The notes: generated by a model not told the origin, from the sequence alone. Positions 17,784 to 29,866 are shown, counted from the first letter of the stretch. The stretch is DNA of 64,000 nucleotides from Candidatus Geothrix odensensis (GCA_016714685.1 JADKCH010000035.1:8965-72964); one strand, 5' to 3'. Numbers and translations are program-made.

Positions 17784-19910
17784 ATGGACAAGCTCCTCCC
17801 GAAACTGCAAAAGCTCACCCAGAACCTCTGGTGGACCTGGAAACCCGAGGTGCGGACCATCTACCGCGACCTGGATCTGGACCTGTACCACAAGGCTCAC
17901 CGGAACCCCATGTGCGTACTCAAGCAGATCGCCCCCGAACAGCTGGAGAAGCGGGCCGCGGACGTGGACGTACCCGCCCGGGTGGACCGTGCCCTGCGGC
18001 AGCTGCAGGAGTACCTCACGGCCCCCACTACCTGGGGCCTCACCCACGCGGGCGCCATGCGTTCCCGCCCCGTCGCCTATTTCTGCATGGAATTCGGCAT
18101 CCACGAGTCGCTCCCCATCTACTCGGGCGGTCTCGGCATCCTGGCCGGCGATCACCTGAAGGCCGCCTCGGATCTGGGCGTCCCACTGGTGGGCGTGGGC
18201 CTGCTCTACCACGAGGGCTACACCTCCCAGGTGCTCAACGCCGACTTCTGGCAGCAGGACGTGGTCGAGCCCTTCGACATCGCGGACCTGCCGCTGGTGC
18301 CTGCGGTGGACCGGTTCGGCGAGCCCGTGCATGTGTCCGTGGAGATGTCCGGGCGGCTGGTGCATGCCGCCGTCCTGGAGGTCAAGGTCGGACGCATCCG
18401 CCTCATCCTCCTCGATACCCGCGTCAAGCAGAACGACCCGAGGGACGTGGCGCTGGCCGCGCGCCTCTACGGCGGCGACCAGCGCATGCGCATCGAGCAG
18501 GAGCTGCTGCTGGGCGTGGGCGGCACCCGGGCCCTGCGGGCGCTCGGCATCAATGCCAGCGTCTTCCACCTCAATGAGGGCCACTCCGCCTTCTCGCTGC
18601 TGGAGCGGGCCCGGTACCGCGTCCAGATGGATGGCATGACCCCGCAGGAGGCCCTGAAAGAGGTGGCTTCGGCCACGGTGTTCACCACCCACACGCCGGT
18701 GGACGCCGGCCACGACCGCTTCCCCGCGGACCTGGCCGCCGAGCATCTGCGGCCTCTGGCCGAGGGCCTGCGCCTGCCCCTGGAAGAGGTCATGGGCCTG
18801 GGCCGGGTGAATCCCCACGACCATGGCTCCCCCTTCCTGCCCACGGTGCTGGCCCTGAAGCTGTCCCGGCGGGCCAACGGCGTCTCCGCGCTGCACGGCG
18901 TGGTGTCCCGCAAGATGTGGAACCACCTCTACCCCGGCCTGCGGGAGGAGGCCGTGCCCATCGGCCACGTCACCAACGGCGTGCACCTGCCCACCTGGCT
19001 GGCCACGGAGATGAACCACCTGTATGAATCGCACCTGGGCGTGGACTACCAGAGCTCCCTGACCCGCCCCGCCACCTGGTCCCGGATCGCCTCGGTATCA
19101 TCCGCCGAGATCTGGGAGACCAAGCAGGTGCTGAAGGCCCGCACCATCCGCTTCATCCGCGAGCGCAGCGCCCAGACCCGCGAGCGCTTGGGCCTGCCCG
19201 CGATCGAGCCCGCGCCGCTGGATCCGGACGCCCTCACCATCGGCTTCGCCCGCCGGTTCGTGCCCTACAAACGGCCCGACCTGCTCTTCTCGGACCTGGA
19301 CCGCCTGGACCGCCTGGTGAACCACCCCGAGCGGCCCGTGAACCTCGTCTTCTCGGGCCGGGCCCACCCCGCGGACAACACCGGCAAGGGGCTCATCCAG
19401 AAGGTCTCCAAGATCCTGGAGGACCCGCGTTTCCGCCACCGCATCGTCTTCGTCGAGAACTACAACATCCACGTGGGCCGCATCCTCTACCAGGGCATCG
19501 ACGCCTGGCTGAACAACCCCCAGCGCCCCCTGGAGGCCTGCGGCACCAGCGGCATGAAGGTCGTCCTCAACGGCGGCCTCCACATCTCGGTGCGGGATGG
19601 CTGGTGGGCCGAGTCCTACGACGGCGACAACGGATTCGCCATCGGCACCGGCGAGATCCATGCCGACCAGTCCATCCAGGACCACCGCGACGCCGAGGAC
19701 CTCTTCCGCCTGCTGGAGGACGAGGTCGTGCCGCTGTACTACGAAAACCGCAACGGCGCCGGCGTGCCCCGCTGCTGGGTGGAGCGCATGAAGAACTCCA
19801 TCCGCACGCTGGCCTGGCGCTTCAACGCCGACCGGATGGTGCAGGACTACGTCGAGCACCTCTACCTGCCCGCGGCCATCGGCAACAGCTGCCAGATGCC
19901 CCCCGCCTGA
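17784..19910 (+). CDS. glgP: Alpha-glucan (glycogen) phosphorylase, GT35 of the DUF3417 type
   Basis: It releases glucose-1-phosphate from glycogen using pyridoxal phosphate. The 708-residue form starts with the DUF3417 region (LTQNLWWTWKPEVRTIYRDLD) and then AYFCMEFGIHESLPIYSGGLGILAGDHLK split over positions 90-120. FTTHTPVDAGHDRFP, VGRILYQGIDAWLNNP and the PLP-lysine motif GTSGMKVVLNGG (Lys near residue 592) are present. This shorter type is common in bacteria and archaea and differs from the 800+ residue E. coli MalP. The frame is intact. It is downstream of glgB with a 29-base gap. Confidence 0.94.
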   Translation: MDKLLPKLQKLTQNLWWTWKPEVRTIYRDLDLDLYHKAHRNPMCVLKQIAPEQLEKRAADVDVPARVDRALRQLQEYLTAPTTWGLTHAGAMRSRPVAYFCMEFGIHESLPIYSGGLGILAGDHLKAASDLGVPLVGVGLLYHEGYTSQVLNADFWQQDVVEPFDIADLPLVPAVDRFGEPVHVSVEMSGRLVHAAVLEVKVGRIRLILLDTRVKQNDPRDVALAARLYGGDQRMRIEQELLLGVGGTRALRALGINASVFHLNEGHSAFSLLERARYRVQMDGMTPQEALKEVASATVFTTHTPVDAGHDRFPADLAAEHLRPLAEGLRLPLEEVMGLGRVNPHDHGSPFLPTVLALKLSRRANGVSALHGVVSRKMWNHLYPGLREEAVPIGHVTNGVHLPTWLATEMNHLYESHLGVDYQSSLTRPATWSRIASVSSAEIWETKQVLKARTIRFIRERSAQTRERLGLPAIEPAPLDPDALTIGFARRFVPYKRPDLLFSDLDRLDRLVNHPERPVNLVFSGRAHPADNTGKGLIQKVSKILEDPRFRHRIVFVENYNIHVGRILYQGIDAWLNNPQRPLEACGTSGMKVVLNGGLHISVRDGWWAESYDGDNGFAIGTGEIHADQSIQDHRDAEDLFRLLEDEVVPLYYENRNGAGVPRCWVERMKNSIRTLAWRFNADRMVQDYVEHLYLPAAIGNSCQMPPA

Positions 19911-20017
19911 GCCCCGACGACTAGGGAGCCCCGGAAACAACCGGTCGGATGGTGTCCACCGCCGTTTCTTATTGCCAGTGTCGGCTCTGCCGATACAGGG
20001 GATAAGGAGCGGCGGCC

Positions 20018-20644
20018 ATGGCCGGATCAGCTCAGGCCCCATCGAGCACCAAGCGCCTGGACCTGGAGCGCCGGGCCTTCCTGGATCTGCTCCGCATGGC
20101 CAACACGCTGGCCGAGCCCAAGGAATTGGCCAGGCAGCTGGTGGTCCTCGCCCAGCACCTGTCCGGCTGCGAGGCCGTGGCCGTCCGGCTCAAGTCCGGG
20201 CCCGGCTTCCCCTACGCCGCCCACCTGGGCTTCAAGACGGGCTTCATCTCACTGGAGAACGATCTGTGCGCCACCGACGAAGGGGGCCGCCTGCTCAGGG
20301 ACGCCGATCGCAGGCCGATCCTGGCCTGCCTCTGCGGCAAGGTGCTCTCCTGCCAGCTGGAGCGCGCCCGGCGGTTCGCCACGGACCGCGGCAGCTTCAT
20401 CACCACCTCCACCAGTGAGCTGCTGGCCTCTCCAGAGGCCGGCTGCCTTGGCCAGACCCGCAACCGCTGCTGCGCCGATGGCTACGAGACCCTGGGACTC
20501 TTCCCCATCCGCCGGGACGATGTGACCTACGGCCTGATCCAGTGCAATGACTCCCGGCCTGGGCGCCTCACGGCGGAAAGCATCGACCTGATGGAGCACT
20601 TGGCCGCGAGTGCCGCGCACCTGTTCCAGTTGACCATGGCCTGA
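20018..20644 (+). CDS. Stand-alone GAF-domain protein with conserved cysteines
   Basis: A 208-residue soluble protein made of a single GAF-like sensor domain. The pattern FKTGFISLENDLCATDEGG..., LACLCGKVLSC, GSFITTSTSELLAS and TRNRCCADGYETLGLFPI is one I know as the sensory domain in hybrid histidine kinases, but here no kinase or output domain is attached. At least six Cys are spread over the ligand-facing segments, which suggests a metal or redox-active site; this is inference. The C-terminal helix SIDLMEHLAASAAHLF ends the fold. It follows glgP by 108 bases and precedes an HDOD gene on the same strand. Confidence 0.75.
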   Translation: MAGSAQAPSSTKRLDLERRAFLDLLRMANTLAEPKELARQLVVLAQHLSGCEAVAVRLKSGPGFPYAAHLGFKTGFISLENDLCATDEGGRLLRDADRRPILACLCGKVLSCQLERARRFATDRGSFITTSTSELLASPEAGCLGQTRNRCCADGYETLGLFPIRRDDVTYGLIQCNDSRPGRLTAESIDLMEHLAASAAHLFQLTMA

Positions 20645-20717
20645 AGCGCCACCGAACTCATGTCCGGGGCCCAGGATGTAGATGAGGTGGGCATGAGGCC
20701 CTAGCCCTGGATCCGCC

Positions 20718-21586
20718 ATGCCCATGTCTCCACACGAAGTCATCCAGAATCTGGGGGAACTGCCGCCCCTGCCCCAGGTGGCCACTCGGGTCATCCGCAT
20801 CACGGCGGACTCCGACACCTCCACGGACCAGCTCCAGAACCTGATCCGCACGGACCAGGCCCTCGCCTCGCAGATCCTCAAGGTGGCCAACTCCGCCATG
20901 TTCGGCCGGATGCGGGAGGTCACCACCCTGACCCAGGCGATCCTGACCCTGGGCTTCTCCACCACCCGCAGCGTGGTGCTGGCCTCCAGCGTCAAGAACC
21001 TCTTCACCCGGGGCCCGGTAGGCCTGCAGGAACGCATCCTCTGGGAGCACGCCCTGGTGGCGGCCCTCACCGGCAGCGCCTTCAGCAAGGCCATGCGCTT
21101 CCCCATCGCCGAGGAGGTGTTCCTGGCCGGACTGATGCACGACATCGGGAAGAGCGTCATGGTGCTGAAGTTCCCCGAGAGCTACAGCGCCCTGCTGCGG
21201 AGGTTGCAGGAAGAGGGCGGCGACGGGCTCGGCATGGAGCTGGACACCTTCGGGTTCGACCATGCCATGGTGGGCGAAGCCCTGCTGGCCTCCTGGAACC
21301 TCGCGGAAGGCCTCGAGGCCGTGGCCCGCTGGCACCACGACCCCCTCCAGGCGGCGATGGAGCACCAGCGGCTGGTGGCCCTGGTGGCCCTGGGGAACCA
21401 GATGGCCTCCGACCTGCAGGTGGGCATCGGCATGCCCGATGCCCTTGCCGGCGCCACCTGGGAAGCCATGGACATCCTGCACCTGAACGATGCGACCTAC
21501 CAGGAGCACCGGACCTCGGCCCTGGAAGCCCTCGAACGGGACAAGGCCCTGATCACCGATCTAGGGCTGCCCGGGCGGGGCCAACC

Positions 21587-21590
<4 letters not shown>
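20718..21590 (+). CDS. HDOD-domain protein, 3' end lost in a G tract
   Basis: HDOD proteins are catalytically dead relatives of HD hydrolases used as signalling scaffolds. Residues 1-200 show the typical start LGELPPLPQVATRVIRIT, the LIRTDQALASQILKVANSAMFG motif, LTQAILTLGFSTTRSVVL and GLMHDIGKSVM. The MHDIGK segment keeps an H-D pair, so residual HD-like metal binding is possible. The reading frame continues into the poly-G stretch, where the translated Gly/Ala run is not credible. The true stop is probably near 21580. It may be coexpressed with the GAF gene (73-base gap). Confidence 0.8.
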
Positions 21591-21951
<361 letters not shown>

Positions 21952-21963
21952 TGTTTGGCACTC

Positions 21964-23100
21964 TTAGGCCAGGCCGAGGCGCTTGAAGGTGCGCTTCTTC
22001 CCGTCCTCCACTTCGGGCTGGTCGAAGGGATCCAGGTCCATGGCGAAGCCCAGAATGCCGATGATGGCCTGCCAGGCCATCATGAAGGCGCCCACCTCAT
22101 GCTCGGTGAGCGCCGGCATGGGCCAGCGCAGCACTGGCACCCCGGCGGCCTCCAGGGCCCCCATGGTGCCTTCGGCCTGGGCTCGCAGGATATCGGTCCC
22201 CTGCAGCCCGGCCAGGCCCGGATAGGGGGAACCCGGCGGGGGATCCAGCTTCTCGGGCACCGGGGTCCCGTCCAGGGTCAGCACGATCACGCCAAGGTTG
22301 CGCGGTCCAGCCATCCAGCGCTGCAGCTGGCTGTGCTGGTCCACGGGGCCCACGGCGCGGATGGGGGTGAAGCCCTTGCGGGTGCCATCCTTCGCCACCT
22401 TGCCCAGGGACTCGGCCACCAGCTGCACCCACCAGGCCGAGAGGTTGTCGAGGCGCATGGCATAGGGCATGAGCACCCACTCGGTGATGCCCTGCTGGTG
22501 GGCATCCAACAGCAGGGCCACGGTGGCGGCCACACGGTCGCGCCAGGGGCCCTGATCGGCCTCGAGCTCGGCGGCGACCTCCCGGCCTCCACGCAGGAAG
22601 GCCGCGGCATCCCGGCCCATCCAGGCCAGGGGCAGGGTCCCGATGGGGGTGAAGGCCGAGAAGCGCCCGCCGACCTCCACGGGAATCGGGAGGATGCGGC
22701 AGCCGTTCGCCCGCCCCCAGGTGGCCAGGGGATTGGCGTCGTCCTGGGTGATGAGGATGGGCGCGGCCAGTTCCCCATGGCCCGGCAGGGCCCGCAGCCG
22801 GGAGATCCAGGTCCAGAGTTCCAGGGTCTTGCCGCTCTTGGAGGCCAGGACCAGCTGGTCGCCGGGCTGGAGGCGGAAGTCCGGGGCGGGCTCCGGCGAG
22901 GCCAGGGGCACCCAGTTACGGAAGGCCCGCTCATCCCCGAAGGCCCGCACCAGGGTTTCCGAGGGCAGCAGGGAACCTCCGATGCCGCACCAGAGCAGCC
23001 GCTTGCCGGGATCGAGGGTCGGCAGCGCCGGCTCGGCCACCTGCCGCCAGCCGCCCATGGGGTGGGCGGCGATGCTCCGCCAATGCGCGTGGATGTCCAT
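21964..23100 (-). CDS. pgi: Glucose-6-phosphate isomerase family protein (short form)
   Basis: It should interconvert glucose-6-P and fructose-6-P and so connect glycogen metabolism with glycolysis. At 378 residues it is shorter than the 445-550 of typical Pgi. SIS-domain features are visible: LLWCGIGGSLLPSETLVRAF, LVLASKSGKTLELWTWI (the SGKT phosphate-binding loop), FSAFTPIGTLPLAW (compare the family's G.RfSv.s.vGll) and DQHSQLQRWMAGP with the catalytic Gln/His region. The C-terminal Lys of the family may be in DGKKRTFKRLG. The ATG at 23100 follows the glgA stop by one base (TGA G ATG). Because the active-site segments are somewhat altered, a related sugar isomerase cannot be excluded. Confidence 0.78.
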   Translation of the reverse strand: MDIHAHWRSIAAHPMGGWRQVAEPALPTLDPGKRLLWCGIGGSLLPSETLVRAFGDERAFRNWVPLASPEPAPDFRLQPGDQLVLASKSGKTLELWTWISRLRALPGHGELAAPILITQDDANPLATWGRANGCRILPIPVEVGGRFSAFTPIGTLPLAWMGRDAAAFLRGGREVAAELEADQGPWRDRVAATVALLLDAHQQGITEWVLMPYAMRLDNLSAWWVQLVAESLGKVAKDGTRKGFTPIRAVGPVDQHSQLQRWMAGPRNLGVIVLTLDGTPVPEKLDPPPGSPYPGLAGLQGTDILRAQAEGTMGALEAAGVPVLRWPMPALTEHEVGAFMMAWQAIIGILGFAMDLDPFDQPEVEDGKKRTFKRLGLA

Positions 23101-23101
23101 C

Positions 23102-24535
23102 TCAGTCCCCCTTCGGTGGAATGGTCGCATAGAGCTCGAGGTAGGCGCGGGCCGGGCCCTCCCAGCCGAACTCCGCCGCCATGCCACGCCGCTGCACCTG
23201 CCGCCAGGCGGCGGGATCCCGGAACAGGGCCAGGGCCGCGTTGATCGCCTCGCCCAGGGCCAGGCCGTTGGCCCAGTCGAACTGGAAGCCGGTGGCCGTG
23301 TCGGCGGCCAGGGTCTCGGGCGTGGCGCCCACCACGGTGTCGGCCAGTCCGCCGGTGCGGCGCACCAGGGGCAGGGCCCCGTAGGCCTGGGCGTAGAGCT
23401 GGGTGAGGCCGCAGGGTTCCTGGCGCGAGGGCACCAGGATCACGTCCGCCGCCGCGAAGGCCCGGTGGGCGAGGATCTCGTCGTAGCCGATGAAGACGGC
23501 GACGCGGCCCGGATGGCGCTGGGCCGCCTGGCGGAAGGCGCCCTCGGCATGGGAATCCCCGGTGCCCAGGACCGCCAGCTGCCCGCCCTGGCGGACGAGG
23601 TGGTCCACGTTGTCCAGCACGAGGTCCAGCCCCTTGAGGGGATCCAGGCGGCTGATGGCCGCGAAGAGGGGCGCATCCGGGTCCTCCTCTAGGCCCATGC
23701 GGCGCTGGAAGTCCGGGCGGTTCGGCACCCGCCGCCCCGGATGCCTCAGGTCGTAGCGGCTCAGGATGTGGGGGTCCCGCGCCGGGTTCCACACAGTGCG
23801 GTCCACACCGTTGAGGATGCCGCGCAGGTCTCCGCTCCGGTGCGCCAGGAGGCCCTCGAGCCCGTGACCGCCGGCCACCTGGATCTCGCGGGCATAGGTG
23901 GGACTCACGGTGCTGATGCGGTCCGCCAGCCGGAGACCGGCCTTGAGGAAGCCGATGTCCCCGTGGAATTCGACGCCCTCGGGGGTGAGGGCGTGGCGGG
24001 GCAGCCAAAGGTCATTCAGCAGGGTGGCCGGGAAGCGCCCCTGGAAGGCGATGTTGTGGATGGTCATCACCGTCGCGGGCCGGGGTCCACTCCCATACGC
24101 GACATAGGCGGGCATCAGGCCCGTGTGCCAGTCATGCCCGTGAACCACCTCGGGCCGCCAGCCGGCCACATCCCCAGCGCGGCCCAGGTGCGCCGCCGCC
24201 CAGGCCAGGGCCGCGAAGCGCTGGGCCAGGTCCTCGGGTTGGCCGTAGGGGCCGCCAGGGCGCTCGAAAAAGGCTGGCTGGTCCAGCAGGTAGAGCGGCA
24301 GGCCCGGCGCCTCGGCGCGCAGGATCCGGGCGGGGCCCCCGCCCATGAGGTCCGGCAGCGCCGTGACCTCGCCCTGCAGGGTCACCGCGTCGCAGACCGC
24401 GGGATAGGCGGGCAGGAGCAGGCGGACATCGGCGCCAAGGACACGCATGGCCCTGGGCAGGGCGGCCATCACATCGCCCAGGCCGCCGGTCTTGACGTAG
24501 GGGAACAGCTCAGAGGCAACAAACAGGGTTTTCAA
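23102..24535 (-). CDS. glgA: Glycogen synthase (ADP-glucose type)
   Basis: GT5 enzyme that extends alpha-1,4-glucan chains from ADP-glucose. The N-terminal VASELFPYVKTGGLGDVMAALP contains the KTGGL sugar-nucleotide loop. HGHDWHTGLMPAY, TIHNIAFQG and STVSPTYAREI are conserved in the N-domain. The C-domain shows FAAISRLDPLKGLDLVL, VFIGYDEILAHRAFAAADVILVP split over two motifs, the E..GL acid region (RQEPCGLTQLYAQAYG) and RRTGGLADTV. The 477 residues equal the usual size. The gene starts 4 bases after the glgC stop, and its TGA is one base from the pgi ATG, so glgC-glgA-pgi forms one operon. Confidence 0.95.
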   Translation of the reverse strand: MKTLFVASELFPYVKTGGLGDVMAALPRAMRVLGADVRLLLPAYPAVCDAVTLQGEVTALPDLMGGGPARILRAEAPGLPLYLLDQPAFFERPGGPYGQPEDLAQRFAALAWAAAHLGRAGDVAGWRPEVVHGHDWHTGLMPAYVAYGSGPRPATVMTIHNIAFQGRFPATLLNDLWLPRHALTPEGVEFHGDIGFLKAGLRLADRISTVSPTYAREIQVAGGHGLEGLLAHRSGDLRGILNGVDRTVWNPARDPHILSRYDLRHPGRRVPNRPDFQRRMGLEEDPDAPLFAAISRLDPLKGLDLVLDNVDHLVRQGGQLAVLGTGDSHAEGAFRQAAQRHPGRVAVFIGYDEILAHRAFAAADVILVPSRQEPCGLTQLYAQAYGALPLVRRTGGLADTVVGATPETLAADTATGFQFDWANGLALGEAINAALALFRDPAAWRQVQRRGMAAEFGWEGPARAYLELYATIPPKGD

Positions 24536-24539
24536 AAGG

Positions 24540-25805
24540 CTAGCGCTCCAGCTGATCCAGCATGCGCTGGGAGATCAGCGTAACGCCAGCGTCCGTGCGG
24601 TAGAAGCGCCGGCTGTCCTCTTCGGGATCCTCACCCACGACCAGCCCCTCCGGAATGCGGCAGTCCCGGGCCACGATGCAGCGGCGCAGGCGGGCATGGC
24701 GGCCGATGTCGCAGTTCGGCAGGATCATGGCGCCGTCCAGGCGGGCGTGGGAGTGCACGAAGACCCGGCTCGAGAGCAGGGAGTGGTGCACGTGGGCACC
24801 GGAGATCACGCAGGCGCCCGACACCAGGCTGGAGAGCGCCACGCCGTTGCGCATCTCGCCGGCATGGACGAACTTCGCCGGAGGCAGCTGCTCCTGGTGG
24901 GTGGTGATGGGCCAGGCCTCGTCGTAGAGGTTCAGGGCGGGCAGCACGCTGGTGAGGTCCATGTTGGCCTCCCAGTAGGAATCCACGCTGCCCACGTCCC
25001 GCCAGTAGGGTTCCGGGTGCCCGGCGTTCGGGATGCAGCTGCTCTCGAAGCGGTGGGCGAAGACCCGGGCCTGCGCCACGATCCTGGGGATGATGTCCTT
25101 GCCGAAGTCATGGCCCGAGTTCGGATCCTCGGCATCGAGCCGCAGCTGCTCGTACAGGAAGTCCGCCTTGAAGAGGTAGATGCCCATGGAGGCGAAGGCC
25201 TTATCCGGTTTTCCGGGAATCGCCGGGGGATCGTCCGGCTTCTCCACGAAGGACACGATGCGGTCCTGGTCGTCCACGTGGGCGATTCCGAAACCCCGCG
25301 CCGCATCCCGGGGCACCTCCAGGCAGGCGATGGTCATGTCCGCCTGGTTCTCGAGGTGGTCCCGCAGGAACACCTTGTAGTCCATGCGGTAGATGTGGTC
25401 CCCGGCCAGGATCAGCACGTTCTTGGGGTTGGCCGACTGGATGTTGCCCATGTTCTGGTAGACGGCGTCCGCCGTGCCGCTGTACCAGGCGTTCTTGTCG
25501 AAGCTCTGCTGCGCCGGCAGCACATGCACGTACTCGTTCAGCTTGCCGGGCAGGAAGGTCCAGCCGAACTGGAGGTGCTCGAGCAGCTTGTGCGAGTTGT
25601 ACTGCGTGAGCACCATGATCCGGCGGAAGCCCGAGTTCACGCAGTTCGACAGGGTGAAGTCGATGATGCGGTACTTGCCGCCGAAATCGAGGCCCGGCTT
25701 CGAGTAGTGGTCCGTGAGGTCCATCAGGCGCTTGCCGCGCCCGCCGGCCATCACCAGCGCGATGGTGTGGCGGGGGGAGAGTCGCGATTCCGAGATCGTC
25801 TGCAT
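24540..25805 (-). CDS. glgC: Glucose-1-phosphate adenylyltransferase (ADP-glucose pyrophosphorylase)
   Basis: First committed step of glycogen synthesis. The nucleotide-binding loop VMAGGRGKRLMDLT, the KPGLDFGGKYRIIDF segment (allosteric and substrate region), YSGTADAVYQN, LAGDHIYRMDY and FVEKPDDPP are all present. A left-handed beta-helix C-terminus contains the hexapeptide-like repeats (SGAHVHHSLLSSRVFVHSHA, ILPNCDIGRHARLRRCIV). The length, 421 residues, is normal. It heads the operon glgC-glgA-pgi; its start at 25805 is 26 bases from the divergent small gene at 25831, so the promoter region must be very short or overlap that gene. Confidence 0.95.
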   Translation of the reverse strand: MQTISESRLSPRHTIALVMAGGRGKRLMDLTDHYSKPGLDFGGKYRIIDFTLSNCVNSGFRRIMVLTQYNSHKLLEHLQFGWTFLPGKLNEYVHVLPAQQSFDKNAWYSGTADAVYQNMGNIQSANPKNVLILAGDHIYRMDYKVFLRDHLENQADMTIACLEVPRDAARGFGIAHVDDQDRIVSFVEKPDDPPAIPGKPDKAFASMGIYLFKADFLYEQLRLDAEDPNSGHDFGKDIIPRIVAQARVFAHRFESSCIPNAGHPEPYWRDVGSVDSYWEANMDLTSVLPALNLYDEAWPITTHQEQLPPAKFVHAGEMRNGVALSSLVSGACVISGAHVHHSLLSSRVFVHSHARLDGAMILPNCDIGRHARLRRCIVARDCRIPEGLVVGEDPEEDSRRFYRTDAGVTLISQRMLDQLER

Positions 25806-25830
25806 GGAAGTCCTCGGGTGGCCTGTGGGA

Positions 25831-26088
25831 ATGATAGCCGTGGATGCTGAGTACGGAAGGACTTACCCTTATCGGGTGCGACGCGCAGATCCCCTTCCCA
25901 CTCCAGCAGAGGGCTTGGCCCTTTGCCGGGAACTGTACCTGGACGGAACGGGGCTGCGGCTGATGCTCCACCTGCTTCCGGCCGGTGCCACCGAGGATGA
26001 TGCCCTGAAGCTGCGGGACCGCCTGAAGCGCGCCCAGCGACGCCCGAGTCGGTGCATGGCCGAGCAGGATGAGGCTGCAGACGGATGA
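25831..26088 (+). CDS. Small hypothetical protein coupled to a nucleotidyltransferase-like gene
   Basis: An 85-residue open frame beginning MIAVDAEYGRTYPYRVRRADP. I do not recognise the family. The region LALCRELYLDGTGLRLMLHLLP looks helical and TEDDALKLRDRLKRAQRR is basic. The ribosome site of the ATG at 25831 is weak; a GTG at about 25877 is an alternative. The TGA at 26086-26088 overlaps the next ATG (ATGA), a strong hint of translational coupling with the downstream gene. The frame also stays open upstream to 25714, but that part lies inside glgC on the opposite strand. Confidence 0.5.
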   Translation: MIAVDAEYGRTYPYRVRRADPLPTPAEGLALCRELYLDGTGLRLMLHLLPAGATEDDALKLRDRLKRAQRRPSRCMAEQDEAADG

Positions 26089-26603
26089 TCGATCCCAAGC
26101 TCGTCTCCCATCTACAATTCCAAAAAGTGGAGCATTGCCTCATCGGCGGCTTGGCCCTCGCCGCCTGGGGCGTGGTTCGCTATACAGCAGGCGCGGATCT
26201 GCTCACCCTGGATCCCCGGATTCTGGACCCGTCCCTCTGGTCTGACTGGGGAACCCGGGGCCCAAGAATCACCCGAGGAGACTCGGAGGATCCCCTGGGC
26301 GGCGTAGTCCGATTCGCAGGTCCACCAAGACAGGACCTGATCCTGGGACGAGGTGCGGCCGCCCGGATCGCACTGGAGACCGCAGAACGATCCGAGGCGT
26401 TTCCCTGCCCCGTGGCCTCCCCCCTCGGGCTCATCCTCCTGAAGCTCGAAGCCGGCAGTCCCCAGGATGCGGCCGACATCCTGGCCCTGCTCGGAAATGC
26501 ACAGGCCCTCGATCGCCCCAGCCTGCGGGCCGAGGTAACCACCCAGGCAGCCCGGCTGACCGGCGATGCCAAGGCATTCTGGACAAAAATCTCAGCCCTC
26601 TGA
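26085..26603 (+). CDS. Nucleotidyltransferase-like protein with a degenerate active site
   Basis: A 172-residue protein that resembles AbiEii/MNT-type nucleotidyltransferase folds: the N-terminal VEHCLIGGLALAAWGVVRYTAGADL aligns, in my reading, with the family's LIGG.A...hG..R.T.DlDl pattern split at the same place, and the end SPLGLILLKLEAGSPQDAADILAL matches the usual L...KL.AGg.qDl.Dv..L. Only one of the two paired Asp residues of the metal site is visible (TAGADL), so catalysis is doubtful. The ATG overlaps the stop of the small upstream gene. The 3' end overlaps the convergent aat gene by 12 bases. It could be the NTase half of a toxin-antitoxin-like pair, which is inference. Confidence 0.6.
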   Translation: MIDPKLVSHLQFQKVEHCLIGGLALAAWGVVRYTAGADLLTLDPRILDPSLWSDWGTRGPRITRGDSEDPLGGVVRFAGPPRQDLILGRGAAARIALETAERSEAFPCPVASPLGLILLKLEAGSPQDAADILALLGNAQALDRPSLRAEVTTQAARLTGDAKAFWTKISAL

Positions 26604-27253
26604 CCAGTCCCCAGCGCGGTCGCCAGCCTTGAGCGCCAGGGCGAGTTCCATCAGGAAGAGCGGCCTCGGCACGCTCTGGAAGCCGTAGCCCACCAGGCCC
26701 TCGTGGGGGAGCTGGCCATCCAGCAGGCTGAAACCCCAGGCCGCGAGGCGCGCGTCCAGGGCCGCCAGGGCCGCGCGGCTGGCTTCGGGTTCCAGGCTGA
26801 ACATGCTCTCCCCGAAGAAGGCCCCGCCCAGCGACACGCCATAGAGCCCGCCCCGCAGGTCGCCATCGCGCCAGGCCTCCACGCTGTGCGCGTACCCAGC
26901 GCGGTGGAGGGCAACATAGGCCGAGCGCATCTCGGGCGTGATCCAGGTGCCGTCCTGGCCGGGGCGCGGCACCCGGGAGCAGTGGCCGATGACGGCCTCG
27001 AAGGCCGTGTCGAAGCGGATCTCGAAGGGGTGCTGGCGCAGGCTGCGGCGGGTCCGGGCGGACAGGTGCAGGTGCCCGGGCCGCAGCAGGGCCCGCTCCG
27101 GCGGCGACCACCAGAGGAGGGGATCGCCTTCGCCGTACCAGGGGAAGATGCCGCTGCGGTAGGCCAGCAGGAGGCGCTCGAGGCTGAGGTCGCCGCCGAT
27201 GGCCAGGAGCCCGTCCTCCGCCAGCTCCGGGTCCGGGAAGACCAGCTCCGACC

Positions 27254-27272
<19 letters not shown>
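26592..27272 (-). CDS. aat: Leucyl/phenylalanyl-tRNA--protein transferase
   Basis: Aat adds Leu or Phe to proteins with N-terminal Arg or Lys and thereby creates N-degrons. The family start VFPDPELAEDGLLAIGGDLS, then YRSGIFPWYGEGDPLLWWSPPERALL, is clear. TWITPEMRSAYVALHRAGYAHSVEAW continues the fold, split here into its known segments, and GGLYGVSLGGAFFGESMFS is the conserved catalytic part. The 226-residue length is typical. Its start overlaps the end of clpA by 19 bases on the same strand, so clpS, clpA and aat form an operon that makes and reads N-degrons. Confidence 0.94.
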
Positions 27273-29489
<2,217 letters not shown>

Positions 29490-29497
<8 letters not shown>

Positions 29498-29806
29498 GTT
29501 CGGCCTCCACCGTAAGCAGCAGGGGGAAACCCTCCCGCTCGGCCAGCTGACGCCCCCGCTCGGCCCGGGTCTCGGCCACGTCCTTGGTGTAGACGCCTGC
29601 CACGCCCACGCCAGCCCGGTGCACTGCCAGCATGATGGCCGTGGCCTCGGGTTCCGGCTTCCGGAAGACGCTCTTCAGGAGGAATACCACGAACTCCTGC
29701 GGTGGTGTAGTCGTCGTTGGAGCAGGACCTTCCACATCCCCGGCTCCCGCAATTTCGCGCGCCTCCGGGTGAGGACCTGGCCGTCTTCCTTTACCTGCCT
29801 GGCCAT
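29490..29806 (-). CDS. clpS: ATP-dependent Clp protease adaptor ClpS, frame-broken
   Basis: ClpS recognises N-degrons (Leu, Phe, Tyr, Trp) and hands them to ClpA. From the ATG at 29806 (GGAGG eight bases upstream) the frame reads LREPGMWKVLL; the next frame gives NDDYTT, the conserved part of the binding pocket, and a third gives EFVVFLLKSVF, IMLAVHRAGVGVAGVYTKDVAET and FPLLLTVEAE. Two indels near 29700-29735 cause the split. Total length is about 105 codons, as in other ClpS proteins. Gene order clpS-clpA-aat supports the call. Confidence 0.9.
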
Positions 29807-29866
29807 GAATGATGCCTCCGGGGCATCAGGATAGCGTGTGGGTCGCGGAGGCGGCTTCGTCCCCTT

